From Phellopilus nigrolimitatus (lineage: Eukaryota > Basidiomycota > Agaricomycetes > Hymenochaetales > Hymenochaetaceae): a DNA stretch of 64,000 nt. The stretch is taken from NCBI GenBank assembly GCA_021029095.1, contig JAJOHG010000023.1:372001-436000 (forward strand), read 5' to 3'. The translations under genes and the position numbers were made by a program. Shown piece after piece: positions 36,301 through 48,602 of this stretch (the stretch's first letter is position 1; each line of letters starts with the position of its first letter). A model generated the notes under the pieces. The model searched no databases. It was not told the origin of the DNA and saw nothing but the letters and a program-made list of their open reading frames with translations.

Positions 36301-37493
36301 GCTCGGATGCATCCGAGTACGAGACACGGGGCTTCCAGCTCTCGAGCAACCCGCCGAACCCGCGATCGGTCTTCAGGCATGGCGATTGGATGTGAGCACC
36401 GCCCGACCCTTTGAACAATTTTTTTTTTCTGTTTTTCGCTCTCTCTTTGCTTTCGCTTGTTTTGATTGTTTGTTTTGCCGTCGGTGGATTGTCCGAGCCT
36501 GGGTTATCGATCGGATGCGGTGCGATGGGTCGTTAGTCACGCGCGGGGTCCGCGTCGCGATGGAGGCGATTGCGATCTCGCTCACGCGTTGGGACGGGCC
36601 CAGGCCTATATATAGAGATCGCTTCGGTGACGTCACGGAGTCAGTGGGTGGGTTTCGGCGCTGGCTGCGTGTTTCCCGATTCCCGATATGGGAGGCCGCC
36701 CGATGTGGGCCGGGAAAGGCTAATAGTGCCGCGGCCCGGAGCTGCGATGGCCCGCTCGGGCTCGGGCGCGAGAGCCGGCGGTTTTGATTGGCTGGTGGCC
36801 AGTCATGTCGTCCGACAAGCCGAGTCGCGTGCCGCGTCCCGCGGTGCCGACGCCCACCCCATCTTGTTCTCCCCTTTCTTTGCCTTTGGCCCGCCTGCGC
36901 ACGGGAGACGAAAAATGCTGACGAACGCATGTGTTTGTTTGGTCCGTTCTGTAGCTGTGCCGCCCCCGCCTGCGCCGCCCATAACTTCGGGTGGGTCTCA
37001 CTTTTTGTTTTTCCCTTTTTTTTATTTCTTGCATAATATACATACGTGGGCGTATTATTATTTCCCCTTCGTGCTTTCTGCTCCTCCCCCCTCCGTTCCT
37101 CTGTCCGCGACGTCCACCATCCAGTTCGCTCCGCGCGCGTTATCGCTATCACGTTTTTCTTCTCCCCTCGTTTCGCGTCATACTCCGTGCATGGCCCTCG
37201 CTGACGTCGACTGTGCGTTGTCCCCTCCCCCGCTCCCTGTGCATTCGTGCCCCCGTCGTCATAGCCGGAACGTCATATGCATCGCCTGCGCCGCTCCGCG
37301 CGCGCCTCAAAACGCGGGCCCTCCCCCCGCGGGTAGCAATGTGCTCTACTCGACCTCGACCTCGACCGCGACCCCGTCGCGCCTCGCCTCGCCGCGCTTT
37401 GCGAACAGCATGACCCCCGCCCACGCGTCCTCGCCGTCCGCCGCTGCGCTCGGCTTCGCGCAGGCCCAGCAACAGCAACAGCAACAGCAACAA

Positions 37494-37530
<37 letters not shown>

Positions 37531-38953
37531 TTGCGGCGCAGGCCCAGATGACTACGGTCAAGCCGCCGCCGCCCCAGCACCCCCTGCTCACGCCCTCCGG
37601 CCGCGCGCTCGCCGTTGGTGGGAAGGTGCTGAACGTCTCAGTTGACCCGCTCGCGCCGTGCATCATGTTCTGGCCCGACAACGAGGCGCTCCCCGAGCCC
37701 GGCCAGGTCCGCCCGGCGGGGCTCGCGAACGTGCATGTGCGTCCCTGCAGCAGATGCTTGTCCCCCGTTTTTGCTAACTGGTCTTGTTCTGCTTGCCGTA
37801 TAGCAGCCGCCCATCATGAACACCGGGAACAAGGGCCCCATCGAGCACCAGCCCGGGGACTGGGTCTGCCAGAAGTGCGAGTATCTGAACTGGAGGCGCA
37901 GGAAGGTGTGCCAGACGTGTTTCCCCTGTGAGTCAGAAGAAAAAACTGCGATCGCGCTTCTCTGCTTCTGTGAACTGACTCTGAGTCACTCTAGATGCGG
38001 AGGGGAACGGCGACTCCGTCTCGGCGACCATGCATGCGGAGCGGCTCGCGCTTCTCGCTGCGGTGTACACGCAGGCGCAGACCGCGCAGATGAACGTCCA
38101 CCCGGCTTCGGCGCAGTCGCTTCTCTTACTACAGCAGCACGCAGCGCAGGCTGCCGCTGCGCTCCCGTTCCCCCCTTCTTCAGGTCCGCTTTCGGGCCCG
38201 GCTTCGCAAACCAACTCGCTCCCTTCCGCCTCGTCTTCTTCCGCATACCCCTACTGCACGAGCCGCAGCCCGTTCCCCTCGGCGCCCGCGCGCGCCAGCG
38301 CACACGCCGCCCAGCAGGTGCTCACCGTGAACCCGCGCGCGGCGAACAGCGCGTTCGCCGCGCGCCGCGCCAACTCGACGCCCGAGATGCCCGCGGGGTA
38401 CGGCAGCATCGTGTACCAGACCCCGCCGTCCCCCGCCGCGGCGCGCCCGCCCGTCTCGCTCTCCAGCGCGCTCGCGGCGTCCGACGACCGCCGCGCCGCG
38501 CACACGCAGAGCGCGTTCCCGCTCCTGCCGTCTTTCCTCGCGCACGAGGTGCAGCCGCTGCGCGCGCCGGGCGGCACGGCGGCGGCGCGGCGCGCGCGCA
38601 CGCCCGCGTCACTCTCGCCCGCGTCGTCGTCCTCCGCGGACCTCTCGTTCGACGAGCACGACGAGCTCGCGTCGCCCACGAGCCCCGGCTCCGCCGCGGG
38701 CGGGGGCGCGCCGGGCCCGGGCCCGGTGGTGCGGCCGTTCTACGCGCAGCCGCACCGTTCTGGGTCGGGCTCCGGCTCGCTGTCCGGCGGCTCGTCGGCG
38801 GGCTCGACGTCGAGCCTGACGCTCGGCGGGAGCATGGGCGGCGGCAGCATCTGGAGCCTCGACCGCGACGAGGACAAGGCGTGGAGCGCGGACCGCGTGT
38901 GGGGCCTTGCGGGCTCGCGCCGGGGCAGCGCGGAGGCGCTCAAGGGTATTTAA
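33343..38953 (+). CDS. nrp1: Nrp1-like RNA-binding protein with two RanBP2 zinc fingers
   Basis: Cytoplasmic RNA-binding protein of the yeast Nrp1 type, a family linked to stress granules. Exons 33343-33810, 34809-35054, 35566-35685, 36213-36391, 36955-36990, 37265-37736, 37804-37927, 37995-38953; 867 residues. An RRM-like domain starts at RVIRLFNLPS across the first (1 kb) intron and includes CKMWTMREE and WAVFNTHEEA. RanBP2 finger 1 is split over three exons (FRHGDWICAAPAC...NVICIACA). Finger 2 is GDWVCQKCEYLNWRRRKVC with QTCF. Between them is a run of 21 Gln; the C-terminal 320 residues are low-complexity Ser/Ala/Pro/Gly. Introns are unusually long for the window. Start chosen as first Met after the CT-rich leader. 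Confidence 0.85.
37467..37529 (+). repeat. CAG/CAA repeat coding poly-Gln
   Basis: 21 consecutive Gln codons, the last eleven pure CAG. Candidate length polymorphism within the nrp1-like protein. Confidence 0.9.
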
Positions 38954-40453
38954 TCTGTTTCTGCTGCTGTCCTGCTGTGTTCTGTCTCTTTGTTGTGTGT
39001 ATGCTGGTGAGCGTGCTTCCTCGTCTGCTGCCCCCCGCGTGCGCTGATGCCGACTCCTCTGTTTGCAGTTGCAAAACCCGTCTGGCCCCTTATTTATGCA
39101 TTTATCGGAATTACCTCGACATGAACGAAGTTCTTACAACTCTTTGGCCCTACAATAATCGCTCGGTCGCGCCGACGCATCGTACATACATGAAGAGCAG
39201 CCGCGCGTACACTCGATGCGCCCCGCACACACGAAGCCCCGCAGCGCCCTCGCGCGTGCGCCTGTATACTTAAAAACGAAATGAACTCTGCCGCCGGGCC
39301 CCCCCACAGCGGCGACCGACTCGGAGGAAACGGAATGGTTTATGGGATATTTTATATATTATTCGCCCGCGTCTCTCCGGCTGTTGGGACAGTGCGGGGC
39401 GCGCGCGGCCTTAGCTTTCACTCTGTCTTTATCCAATTATCATTCGCTTTCTTTCTTCTCTTTCTTTCCTTTTCTTTTTTTCGTTCTTCCTCTGCCAGTC
39501 TTTGATGCGCCATATGTTGCATGATGTATTCTTGGGATTTTATCTATGCTCGAGCTCCGCTGCTTACTTACTTACTTACCTCGAAAACGCCGATCCTTTT
39601 ATTGTTTCTTTCTTTTTTGGCACTGTCGCTCGAGCCTCGCCCACAGACAGACAGACCAGACTCGACCCTTCATCCTTGCTCCAACCGCTTATCGTTGCCA
39701 ACTCCACTGGCGATCGCGCACCGTCGCGCGAACCTCTCCTCCTGTTCTTCCCCGGCCTCGAGCTCCATAGTCCATTCTTTACTTGCTTGCCGATGCGGCC
39801 CTGCCGCGCGATCTCTGCTGGTTTCGTACTTACGCCTGACTCACAACCTTTTTTTCTTTTTAATCGACATCTTGGAACTTACATGCATACGTACATATAT
39901 TTATCGTCCTTGGAACACGAGCTCAGTTGTCGTTCGATGTGGGTTTTGTTTTGATCTGAGCCTAAGAACTGGAAACTCTCAAGTTCAAGAGCCGCGCGCG
40001 ACTCGCGCCGAGTCGAACTACTCGCAGAAGCGAGCGTCGGCGCCCCCTCCGTTAACGTTCTCGATGCGCGCCTGCTCGTCTCGGGCCAAGCAAGAAGGCG
40101 CCCTACGGTACGTATGCACGCACGTACGGACCCTTGGGCGCGCGTGCCGAACAGCGCGCGAGCCTGGGCGAGAGAAAGGCGCGCGCCGGCCCTGCACGCA
40201 GAAGCCTGAGCCTGATGGCCGCCGCCCGAGGACCGCCTGATCCCCCCCCCCCCCTCCCCTGCGTTATCTCGCCCTGCGCGGACGGCCGCAAAAGCGCCAT
40301 CATCATCAAGAAAAAAAAGCAAAGAAAGAAAGAAAAAAGGTTGGCCTCTGTCTGCACCGTGCACGCCTGACGCGAGACGAGACACTGCCTGCCCCCGCCC
40401 GAGCTTTTGCCTGTGTGTGCTTTCCCCTTTTTTCTTGAGCGCGGACGTCGGAT
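38954..40453. other. Intergenic, nrp1-like to sphingomyelinase
   Basis: 3' flank and promoter region, T/C-rich stretches around 39420-39860. The ORFs are weak and no gene is supported. Confidence 0.45.
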
Positions 40454-43400
40454 ATGGTGGACGCCAGACTGCGCCTGCTGCGCGCGGGGCACGCGTGTTT
40501 TCTCCTCCTCCTCGCGCTCGCCGGCGCCGGGCGCGCGCAGCCGCGCGGCGCCTTCGGGCCCGCGGCGTACACCGCGCTCGGGCGCTTCCCGACGGCACTG
40601 TACGGCAGCTACTACAACGACCCGACGCAGACGAGCGCGCAGGTGCAGCCCGTGATCACGGATCCCGTCACGGTGCGCGCATTCCCGATAGTGCTTTTCG
40701 TTTTCGGCGCCCGGTACATGTACTGACGTACAGGGGGCGGGCAACGCAGCATACGACGTACCCGCTCGCGCTCACCGACCCGGACGCCATCCCAGCTGCA
40801 AGTGGCGCTTTCTCACAACACAACGCTTCTTCGCGCCCTGCTCACCGGCAATCCACAGAACGACACCGCCGACGCGCACCCGCTGCCCGCGCGCGCGGAC
40901 TCGGCGACGCTCCTCGCGCGCGCGCGCCGGCAGATCCAGTTGCTCGCCGCGCCCGGGGCGGCGGGCGGCAGCGCGTGCGCGGCGTGCCAGGCCGCGTTGG
41001 GCGCCGCGCAGCTCGTCGCGCTCGCCGCGCCCGAGGAGGGTCCTGCGGCGGCCGTCGCGCTGTGCGAGGCGTTCGCGCTCGAGAGTGCGTGCGCCACGGC
41101 GTATGGCCCCCTTGCGCTCGGGAGCGTCGTCACGCAGGTGCTCGCAAACGCGGACGTGCAGGGGTATGACGGCCAGGTGCGAGGCTCTTTTTTCTTTTCT
41201 TTTTTTTTCTGTTCGCGCTTTTTTTTTTTTTTTTGCTGGTTGCGAACGGAAGCTGATTTTTGGAATTTTGGATGTTGGTTTGTTGGTGTGTTTAACGCGG
41301 GTGTGGGATTGGGGGGTGAAAAAGATGATTTGCCAGAACTTCTTCGGCGCGTGCCCGCTGCCGCCGACGTCGGCCTTGAACCTGACGAGCTGGTTCAAGC
41401 AGCCCAAGCCCGACCCGCTCCCGGCTCCGAAGCAGCCGAGCGGAAAGCGCCTAAAAGTCCTCCATCTTTCTGACTTCCATCTCGATCCGCGTGCGTAGCT
41501 TTCCTTTGCCTTTTTGTGTGCGATTGAAACCACTGATTAAAGGAGCCTTTTGTGAACAGGCTATGCCACTGGCTCAGAAGCAAATTGCACCTCTGGTATT
41601 TGCTGTCGAGAAAACAACGTCGCTACTTCGAGCCCGAACGAGACGCTTGTCCCTGCTCCGCGCTTTGGCGCCTTCCTCTGGTGCCTTGTCTCGAATTATG
41701 AAAAATAATGTTTGATAAACTGACTGGCAAAAATCTCCAGCGATTCGCCATACTCCCTTGTTCTCTCGGCTCTGGAGGCGATCCCGGTACTCACTGGAAC
41801 TGAAGATGCAGGCTTCGCGTGGACCATGTACACCGGAGACCTCGTCGCACACGATCCGGACAACCAGCTATCGCATGCTTATGTCGAATATACCGAGGTA
41901 CGTTGTTGCCCGGGCTCTTGTTTCGAAGGAGATCCTATGTCGAGTCGACTCAACAGACTGTCGTATTCGACCTTATTCGTCGCATGCTGAAAGCGGGCCC
42001 GACGTATGTTGCCCTAGGAAACCATGACTCTGTCGGTGTGTAAGTGGCGTATTCCATCATACTTTTATTATTATTACAACCAAACTGATCCGCTTATCAA
42101 AGAGCCGAAGACGCCCCGCATTCGCTCGGCGGAGAGCTCGCAAATCAGTATAACTGGTACGTTTGTTGGTATATATTTTATTCGCGTATTTCTGTTTTGC
42201 TGACCGTCGTCTGTCTCGCTAAACAGGAACTACGACCACGTCGCGAGCCTCTGGGCGCACGAGCACTGGCTCCCCGAGGCGGCCGTAAAGCTCGCGCGTG
42301 CGCATTATGGCGCGTATATGGTTCGGCGCCACGATGGGCTACGCGTTATCACGCTCAATACGAATTTGTGGTATCGGTAAATATTGTCTGAGAAATTTCA
42401 ACGAGCTCAGCCGAATGCTTTAGCTTATGGGTCTGATAGTGCAAATTGGTTCAATTACATTAACCTGACAACGGCGGATACGTCGGGGATGCTGCGCTTC
42501 CTCACGGATGAACTGCAGGATGCTGAAGATGCAGGCGAGCGCGGTACGTCTTGTCGTTGCAGTTGCTTTAATTCTCGCTGACGGAGACAATAGTGTGGAT
42601 TATGGGCCACGTTTTGAGCGGCTGGGATGGCACGAATCCCCTCGAGAATCCCTCTAATCTGTGTGAGTTTCTTCGTCCGACTCTTCTGGATGAGCTGCTT
42701 ATTTAAATGGCGTCTATCTAGTCTATCAAATGTACGGTGCATATGTTAGTTATGACAACGTAACTGACATAGTTGTATTAGTGTCGACCGTTTTTCGCCC
42801 CACGTTATAGCCAGTGAGTTACTCAAGTTCGTGTGACTTTTCTTTTGTCTTGACACTTCTCAGACATATTCTGGGGCCACACGCATGAAGATCAGCTTTC
42901 TGTTCGTGTCTTCATTCCTGAACAAACGGAGGATTGCAAGTGAATCTAAGTTTTTTTACAACTTCTCTAGATCTACTACGCGAATAATGGGACTGTCATG
43001 TCTGCTGAGTCGGCACTAGCTGTCTCATGGGTAAGATATCTCCAACTTTAAGGTAACTCAACTCTAAACGATGCTATCAAAGATCGGGCCGTCAATCACT
43101 CCCGCGTCCAATCTCAACTCTGGTTTCCGCGTCTACGAGGTTGATTCAGCAGTGAGCACAGTCGTGTTCTCTTTTTGTGCTCTTATTTCAATCCATCCGA
43201 TATAGACGTTCGAAATCCTCGATGCGCATACGTGAGTCACCACTGGTTTCTTGCATTGAGTTAGCCGTAAACTACTTCAAAATCAGATGGAAGAGCGACG
43301 TGAACGCATTCCCGGAGCTAGACGGCCAACTTGACTTTGGGCCTACATATACCTACGAATACGACACTCGCAAGACATACGGGAATAATGTCACAGGGTG

Positions 43401-43752
43401 GGGACCGAATGACCCACTCAACGCGACGTGGTGGCATCTTGTTACAGAGGGTAAGCCGAATAACTTCGTGCTACCATCAGCATTCTCATTGTACCCCGAC
43501 AGCGATGGAAGTTGACTCATCTCTCGTCGCTGTAAGTGCCCCGGCCGATGGCAGCTGGGAAAAGGACAAGCTGACTAAAGTTGTACGTTCATGCAGAAAT
43601 TCAATACCTACCAAGGGAAAAGCTCCGTACGCACGAAGCCGTGCTCGGATGAGTGCATCGCTGCGAAGATCTGCTACATACGTAGCGGGTCCGCAAGCAT
43701 TGCGAAACAGAATTGCGCCCCCGGCTACGGCTCAGTCCAGGGACTATATTGA
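40454..43752 (+). CDS. Secreted acid sphingomyelinase-like phosphodiesterase
   Basis: Metal-dependent phosphodiesterase that would split sphingomyelin-type lipids, secreted or vacuolar. Twenty exons join without a break into 694 residues: 40454-40672, 40750-40797, 40859-41176, 41325-41490, 41560-41680, 41741-41897, 41945-42039, 42103-42156, 42227-42376, 42440-42543, 42594-42662, 42722-42731, 42782-42813, 42864-42901, 42971-43030, 43083-43151, 43206-43231, 43287-43450, 43503-43531, 43597-43752. Signal peptide to about residue 33, a saposin-like Cys region (CAACQ), then all calcineurin-type metal motifs: LSDFHLDP, YTGDL, ALGNHDS, IMGHVL, WGHTHED. C-terminal Cys-rich domain. Exon 12 is only 10 bases; intron 2 has a GC donor (GCAAGT). 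Confidence 0.93.
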
Positions 43753-44234
43753 ACTGGGTGAACTGACCCTTGGCGATTTATGTTGGCGACAAGGCTGAAA
43801 GCGGTTAAGCCAGCCAACCTGCGAGTTGGACAGGATCTTGGATGGAGGAAACCGATACCCCGGTGGAAACTATCATATTGTTAGCTCTCCATTTGCCATT
43901 AATGTGTACGGCGGCATTCCGCCTCTGCGAAAAAAAAATCCTGTGTATGTTACTGCACTTCTCGTACTTTCCGGTGCTTCATTTTTGCGATTTCATGGCT
44001 TTGTTGAATAAATACTATTTAGCACCTACACTTGCACTACAGCATTGTAACGCAAGACGTTCTGGAATTCTGGATATCCTAATAAAAAGTAATGTGGCTT
44101 TGGGGAAATGGAAACAATGTAGCCGATTTGAACCTCACCGATGGCCACGCTCTTGCCGTCTTACACTATCCTGCATGTTGAACTGAACCGATGTTGGTCT
44201 ACGTGGCCGGGCCGCTTGCCTGAGCTTTGGCCAG
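43753..44234. other. Intergenic before right IR arm
   Basis: No gene seen; short ORFs only. Confidence 0.4.
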
Positions 44235-45176
44235 ACTCAGTGACTCCGGCAGCCAGTTTTGTGCGGTTACGCGAAGACAAGCGTGAGGAGTCCATCTGGA
44301 CTTCCACTTTCTGTAGTAATGCTTGAATAGGAAGACTCGGTGGCGCAAACTGATAAAAGTCCGGTAATCCTCGTCTCAACGAACATGTCAGCAATCTCTT
44401 TAAAACGCAAAGCCACCGGTCACCTGTGACGTGCCACGGCACAACAACCACCTGGGTGGCACAAAACCTGTCTCACTCGACAACAGTACGCATACCAACC
44501 TCTTGTTCTTACTGCAAATGGATCATCTGGGCTTGAGGATCAACATTCTTACCTTGCGCTGCAGCTTGACTGTGCAACCGACCACTCTGCCCGATGGCGA
44601 AAAGGGTATTCTGGAAAACACAGCTTTACTGACGAACAACCAAGTCTGGACTTCAACTTGTTCCACCTTGTTTAACACGACCCTGTATCCTGAGGTGCCC
44701 CCAGAATTCTCGCTGGAAGTCCTTGCGAACGTTCGTCGGCCCGCTATGAAATGTCCAAATGAAGACATTCAACATTCTCAACTCGTTCGGCTGACTCTTC
44801 GGCGCCCGAGCTACCTACCTACCTACCTTGGGCTATCCACCTACCTATTCGCTAGCAACCGATCGACAGCCACGAAGTCAAGAAGATGCTGTGTTACTCT
44901 CTTTCTATGTTGTCAATAAGCCGCCAGGTGGAGTCCGGATGCATATCAGGATTCAGAGCACGCACTCGTACCATCCGTCGAATCGGCCGGTAGACGGGAT
45001 TGAGCCGGAAGGTAAGTTGGGTTTCCGAACTCCCGGGCCGTATCCATGGACACTGCAACCTCAGACCGGAGCTGAGGGACTGCGTCATATCCAAAAATGC
45101 AACTGATTTATTGTTCGATTTATAATAATAGCATGTATCACATGTCCAATGGATATGTTTGTGGCTGAGTCTGCGG

Positions 45177-45184
45177 TATAAAAG
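45177..45184 (+). promoter_or_regulatory. TATA box of pheromone gene 2
   Basis: TATAAAAG about 235 bases before the ATG, followed by a CT-rich leader; the same arrangement is found for gene 1. Confidence 0.55.
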
Positions 45185-45419
45185 CTCAACCCCGCAGCTG
45201 CAACTCCAGCAACTTATCACCACAACTTTCATCGCGACTCCCCAATTTCGTTCTTCACTTTGCGCGCCCTCTTTTCCCTCGCCCCCGCCCAGCTGCGCTG
45301 TTACACTCATCTTCTCCGATACTCCGAGGATTTCTGTACAGCTTCCTCCCTCTCTCCTTCCTCTCTCGCAGCCTGGGGCACACCCATCTTATTCCGCGTT
45401 CTCGTCCAGCGCAATTATT

Positions 45420-45584
45420 ATGGACGAATTCTTCGTATTCTCGGACGATGTGATCGTGTCGCCCGAGGACAGGTGTAAGCTCCCATTTCCCGCCAACAGT
45501 GAGCTTCGGACACCTGCTCCGTTCGCGGATATGGAGAGAAGCGGAGACGGTGGAATCACCGTCAGCGGGTGCACTATCGCATAG
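45420..45584 (+). CDS. Mating-pheromone-like lipopeptide precursor 2
   Basis: 54-residue copy of the precursor at 15372-15536, differing by Arg for Trp at residue 30 in the leader. The ER cleavage pair (39-40) and the CTIA CaaX box are unchanged, so the predicted mature farnesylated peptide SGDGGITVSGC is identical. Coding sequence is better preserved than the surrounding arm DNA, which contains several indels, suggesting selection. No receptor gene beside it. Confidence 0.75.
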   Translation: MDEFFVFSDDVIVSPEDRCKLPFPANSELRTPAPFADMERSGDGGITVSGCTIA

Positions 45585-46589
45585 TGCCCCTTTGCATGAG
45601 ACATTCGCTTGTCTTCATCGCGCGTCGTACATACTAATATTTTCAACAACATTCACCATTCTTTTCGAAAAACCAACCAGTACGTCCGATCTCGCTCGAC
45701 TTTCTTTAATATGGTCCCTTCGCACGCAGCACTATCTTTCTAGTATTTATCTCCTTCGTCTCCCTTACGCGCCAGTCGTATTTATGCGACGTTATATTTC
45801 CACTCACTTCTGGCCGTCGAGTTCCGCCCTTAGGGCACCGATACGGTTATCGCGATGTACCGCCATCGCACCAGCGACACCTTAACTTACAGCATGTCTG
45901 CGTTATTGCACATGTGCGCCGATACAGACATGCTTGTACTCTTTATTCCGTTATCTAGCCATTGAATACGATGTACGAAAAAAAAAAGTGCCCTTGAAAA
46001 TGAATGAATGAGAAAAAGACCATAAATCGAGTTTCCTCTGTAGCCGAATCGAAAGACCAAATATCTAAATCCCCAATCAAGAAAAAAAGCAGGATTATAC
46101 ATTTCCGTCAAGGATGGAGCTGAAGATTCAAAAGATTCGGTGATGCTACCCTTTTAATTCCATCCTTTTCTCCAGAGGCTTTGCCCTGATCCCCATTCAG
46201 CCTTCTTCCGATTATAGAAGGAACGAAACGGACCCACGACAACAGCAAGCGGAAATGCCGTCGAAAATTGAGCACTACATAGGAATGTCCCTTCTACATC
46301 CATACCATCCCGCGTCTACTCCCGTTCTTATGGGAAGATTCTCAATAGCGAGCAAGTCGCGAACGTCACCCTTAAGTTCATTCTAATTTCCAATCCACTA
46401 GTAGCGCTTAACCGACCTTGCAGTATATCCGAGAAACTTTGTCAGTGAGCGACTAGTTCTACCGTTTATTTTAAAAGAATCACGATTGAATTTACATTGA
46501 GCCAATTATCTGAATGATATGGACCGCTGACAAGGCGGTTCTCTTGTCATTTACAAACGTTGTCTATAAAGGGCAGCTTGATAAGGGTG
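45585..46589. other. Flank inside right IR arm
   Basis: Reverse copy of 14333-15371; no gene supported. Confidence 0.5.
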
Positions 46590-47947
46590 TTAAACAGTAG
46601 CTGTCTGCGCTTTTGATTCTTGCATTTCTGGTCTGATCGCCTCCCTCAAAGGCCATCTGTCTTCAGTAGCAGCAATTGCCAGGAAGAAGCTCGTAGACGT
46701 GCCATCTCCCTACAGGAAAAGTCAGTTTCTGCTCTCGAAAAAAAAAAAGACAAACTTAGCAAAACACTCACGACAAACGTGTTCGGGAAGCCCGGGTCGA
46801 ACGGCAGGATGCTTTCGAGGTACTTAATCTGCTCGTGCGAGAGCGAGATCTTCAGCGCTTCAATATTGGCCAGGAGGTGCTCGACCTTGCGTCCGCCGAT
46901 GATCGGGAAGACGTACGGTGTCTTCTGCATCACGTACGCGATCGCCACAGCCGTAATGTGTTCAGTGCCAACCTCTTTCGCGACCTTCTCAAGTGCCGCG
47001 CTCATCTTCCTCTCGTTCTCATTGCGCTTCCAGTCAGGCTGCATAATTGTACGCCCCTTCTCGCCAGACGCTGCGCGTTTCTCCTCCTCCGCGTCCGTAC
47101 GCAGGCGGCCACCGGCGAGCACGTTCCATGGCGCAAGCGCGAGCCCGTGTGCACGCGCCATCGGGATGATGTCGCGCTCGAAGTCGCGTGCCATGACGTT
47201 CCACGCACCCTGATAGATTACGAACGGCGACTTGCCCATGAGCTTCGCATAGTTGTTCGCATGCGATACGACCCAGGCGGGTGTGTCGGAAATGCCAAGG
47301 TAAAGTACCTTGCCAGCGACGACGAGGTTGTGCAGCGCATCCATGACTTCCTCGACGGAAGTGTTGTAGTCCCACCAAGTGCACGTAGAGGATGTCGATG
47401 TAATCCGTGCGCAGCTTCTTGAGGCTCGCATTGACACTGACTTTGAGCGACTTGGCGTTGTTGCCGACATAGTTCGCCTTGATAATATCGGTTTTGTGGC
47501 GTTTGAAGTCTGTCGAGTACTAATCGACGAGAAGTGTCAGTCAAACTATGAGAAGTCAATTCAATATTACAAACCTTTGTTGCTATTACAAGTTGATCGC
47601 GAATGCCCCTCTTCTCAGCCCATTCGCCGATGAAGGCCTCGGACGTCTCATCCTGACTACAAAACGGGAAGATAAAAACTCAATTATATCCCCTAGACGC
47701 GCACATATCGATTACTCACTAGCCATTGGACGTATCGATAAAATTCCCGCCCGCGTCATAGAACGTATCAAGGAGTTTGAAAGACGACTCCTTGTCCATC
47801 GAGCCCAAGCCGTATTCGGACCACTTGTCGCCGATGCTCAGGGCACCAAGCTGTAACGGCGAGACACGCACACCAGCGAGCGGGGAGAGGACACGGTAGC
47901 GACCAAGCGGGTTCGCCGGAGGAGGGGGAATGGTCCCAGAGAGACAT
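46590..47947 (-). CDS. Aldo/keto reductase, copy 5 (two single-base frame breaks)
   Basis: Inverted copy of AKR copy 3. Exons 47947-47720, 47656-47575, 47519-46772, 46709-46590, all splice sites kept. Exons 1 and 3 are each one base longer than in the other copies. An extra base follows ATGTCTCTCTGG (near 47935), and another lies in the His-Trp-Trp codons (GTGCACTTGGTGG instead of GTGCACTGGTGG, near 47382), just after the catalytic His. Apart from these the tetrad and the whole protein, ending [14 protein letters not shown], are intact. Either a very young pseudogene or a functional gene with two sequence errors. Confidence 0.8.
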
Positions 47948-48022
47948 TGCGGTAAATAGTTGAAAAGATTAATGAGGTAGACGGAGGCTTGGGGAGAATG
48001 AGGTATGTCAATGGCTGCCAGT

Positions 48023-48039
48023 CTGCTTTTATGAAGCAG
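48023..48039. promoter_or_regulatory. TATA palindrome, AKR copy 5
   Basis: On the minus strand CTGCTTCATAAAAGCAG, 76 bases before the ATG at 47947; identical to the copy 3 element. Confidence 0.5.
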
Positions 48040-48602
48040 CTTTTATTTAATTCATGATATTCAACTTGATAAATAAGCAAAAGTGCCAGGATCCTCCTAC
48101 CGTCGGCACCTGGAGGACGCCTCCTCCCGGCACACCCATGGTCAGAACGCTTCTACCGTCGGCCACCTGGTGACGCGTCTCTCCGGCATTTGAAATATTT
48201 ATCTTCGAGTCAAGTAAGACGCAACGCGGCCCCGTTCAACCCCGTTCAACGATGACTGAGCAAGATGAATAACAACAGACATCGGTGAGCATTATTCAGA
48301 GCGATAGAGCCGCACAATTGCGAGCACCGGTAAGAGCTTCAGACCTAAGAAAGTGTGTCAAGCACATTGCCAGTCTCGTCGTGAATCGCTGGAACAATTT
48401 GACAGTGTCGGGGTATTCGGGAAGGCATACGGAGTTACATGAATCGGCTTAGACCATGCTGGATTACCGTGACACGAACAACTAAGAAGAACTCGGAGAG
48501 TCTGAAGTTGCGAACCATAGCTCATAGTACTCCACGGCATCCAAGATTTCGCGAAAGGAGACGACCTTGCGCCGTAAACACGGTGCCGGAGTCACAGCAT
48601 TG

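Noticed and set aside
37149..37681. Antisense ORFs with poly-Leu or poly-Cys runs
   Set aside because: They are the complement of the poly-Gln codons.
40750..40900. Frameshift in the sphingomyelinase gene
   Set aside because: An apparent shift after TDPDAIP is removed by an intron with a GCAAGT donor (40798-40858), which joins in phase.
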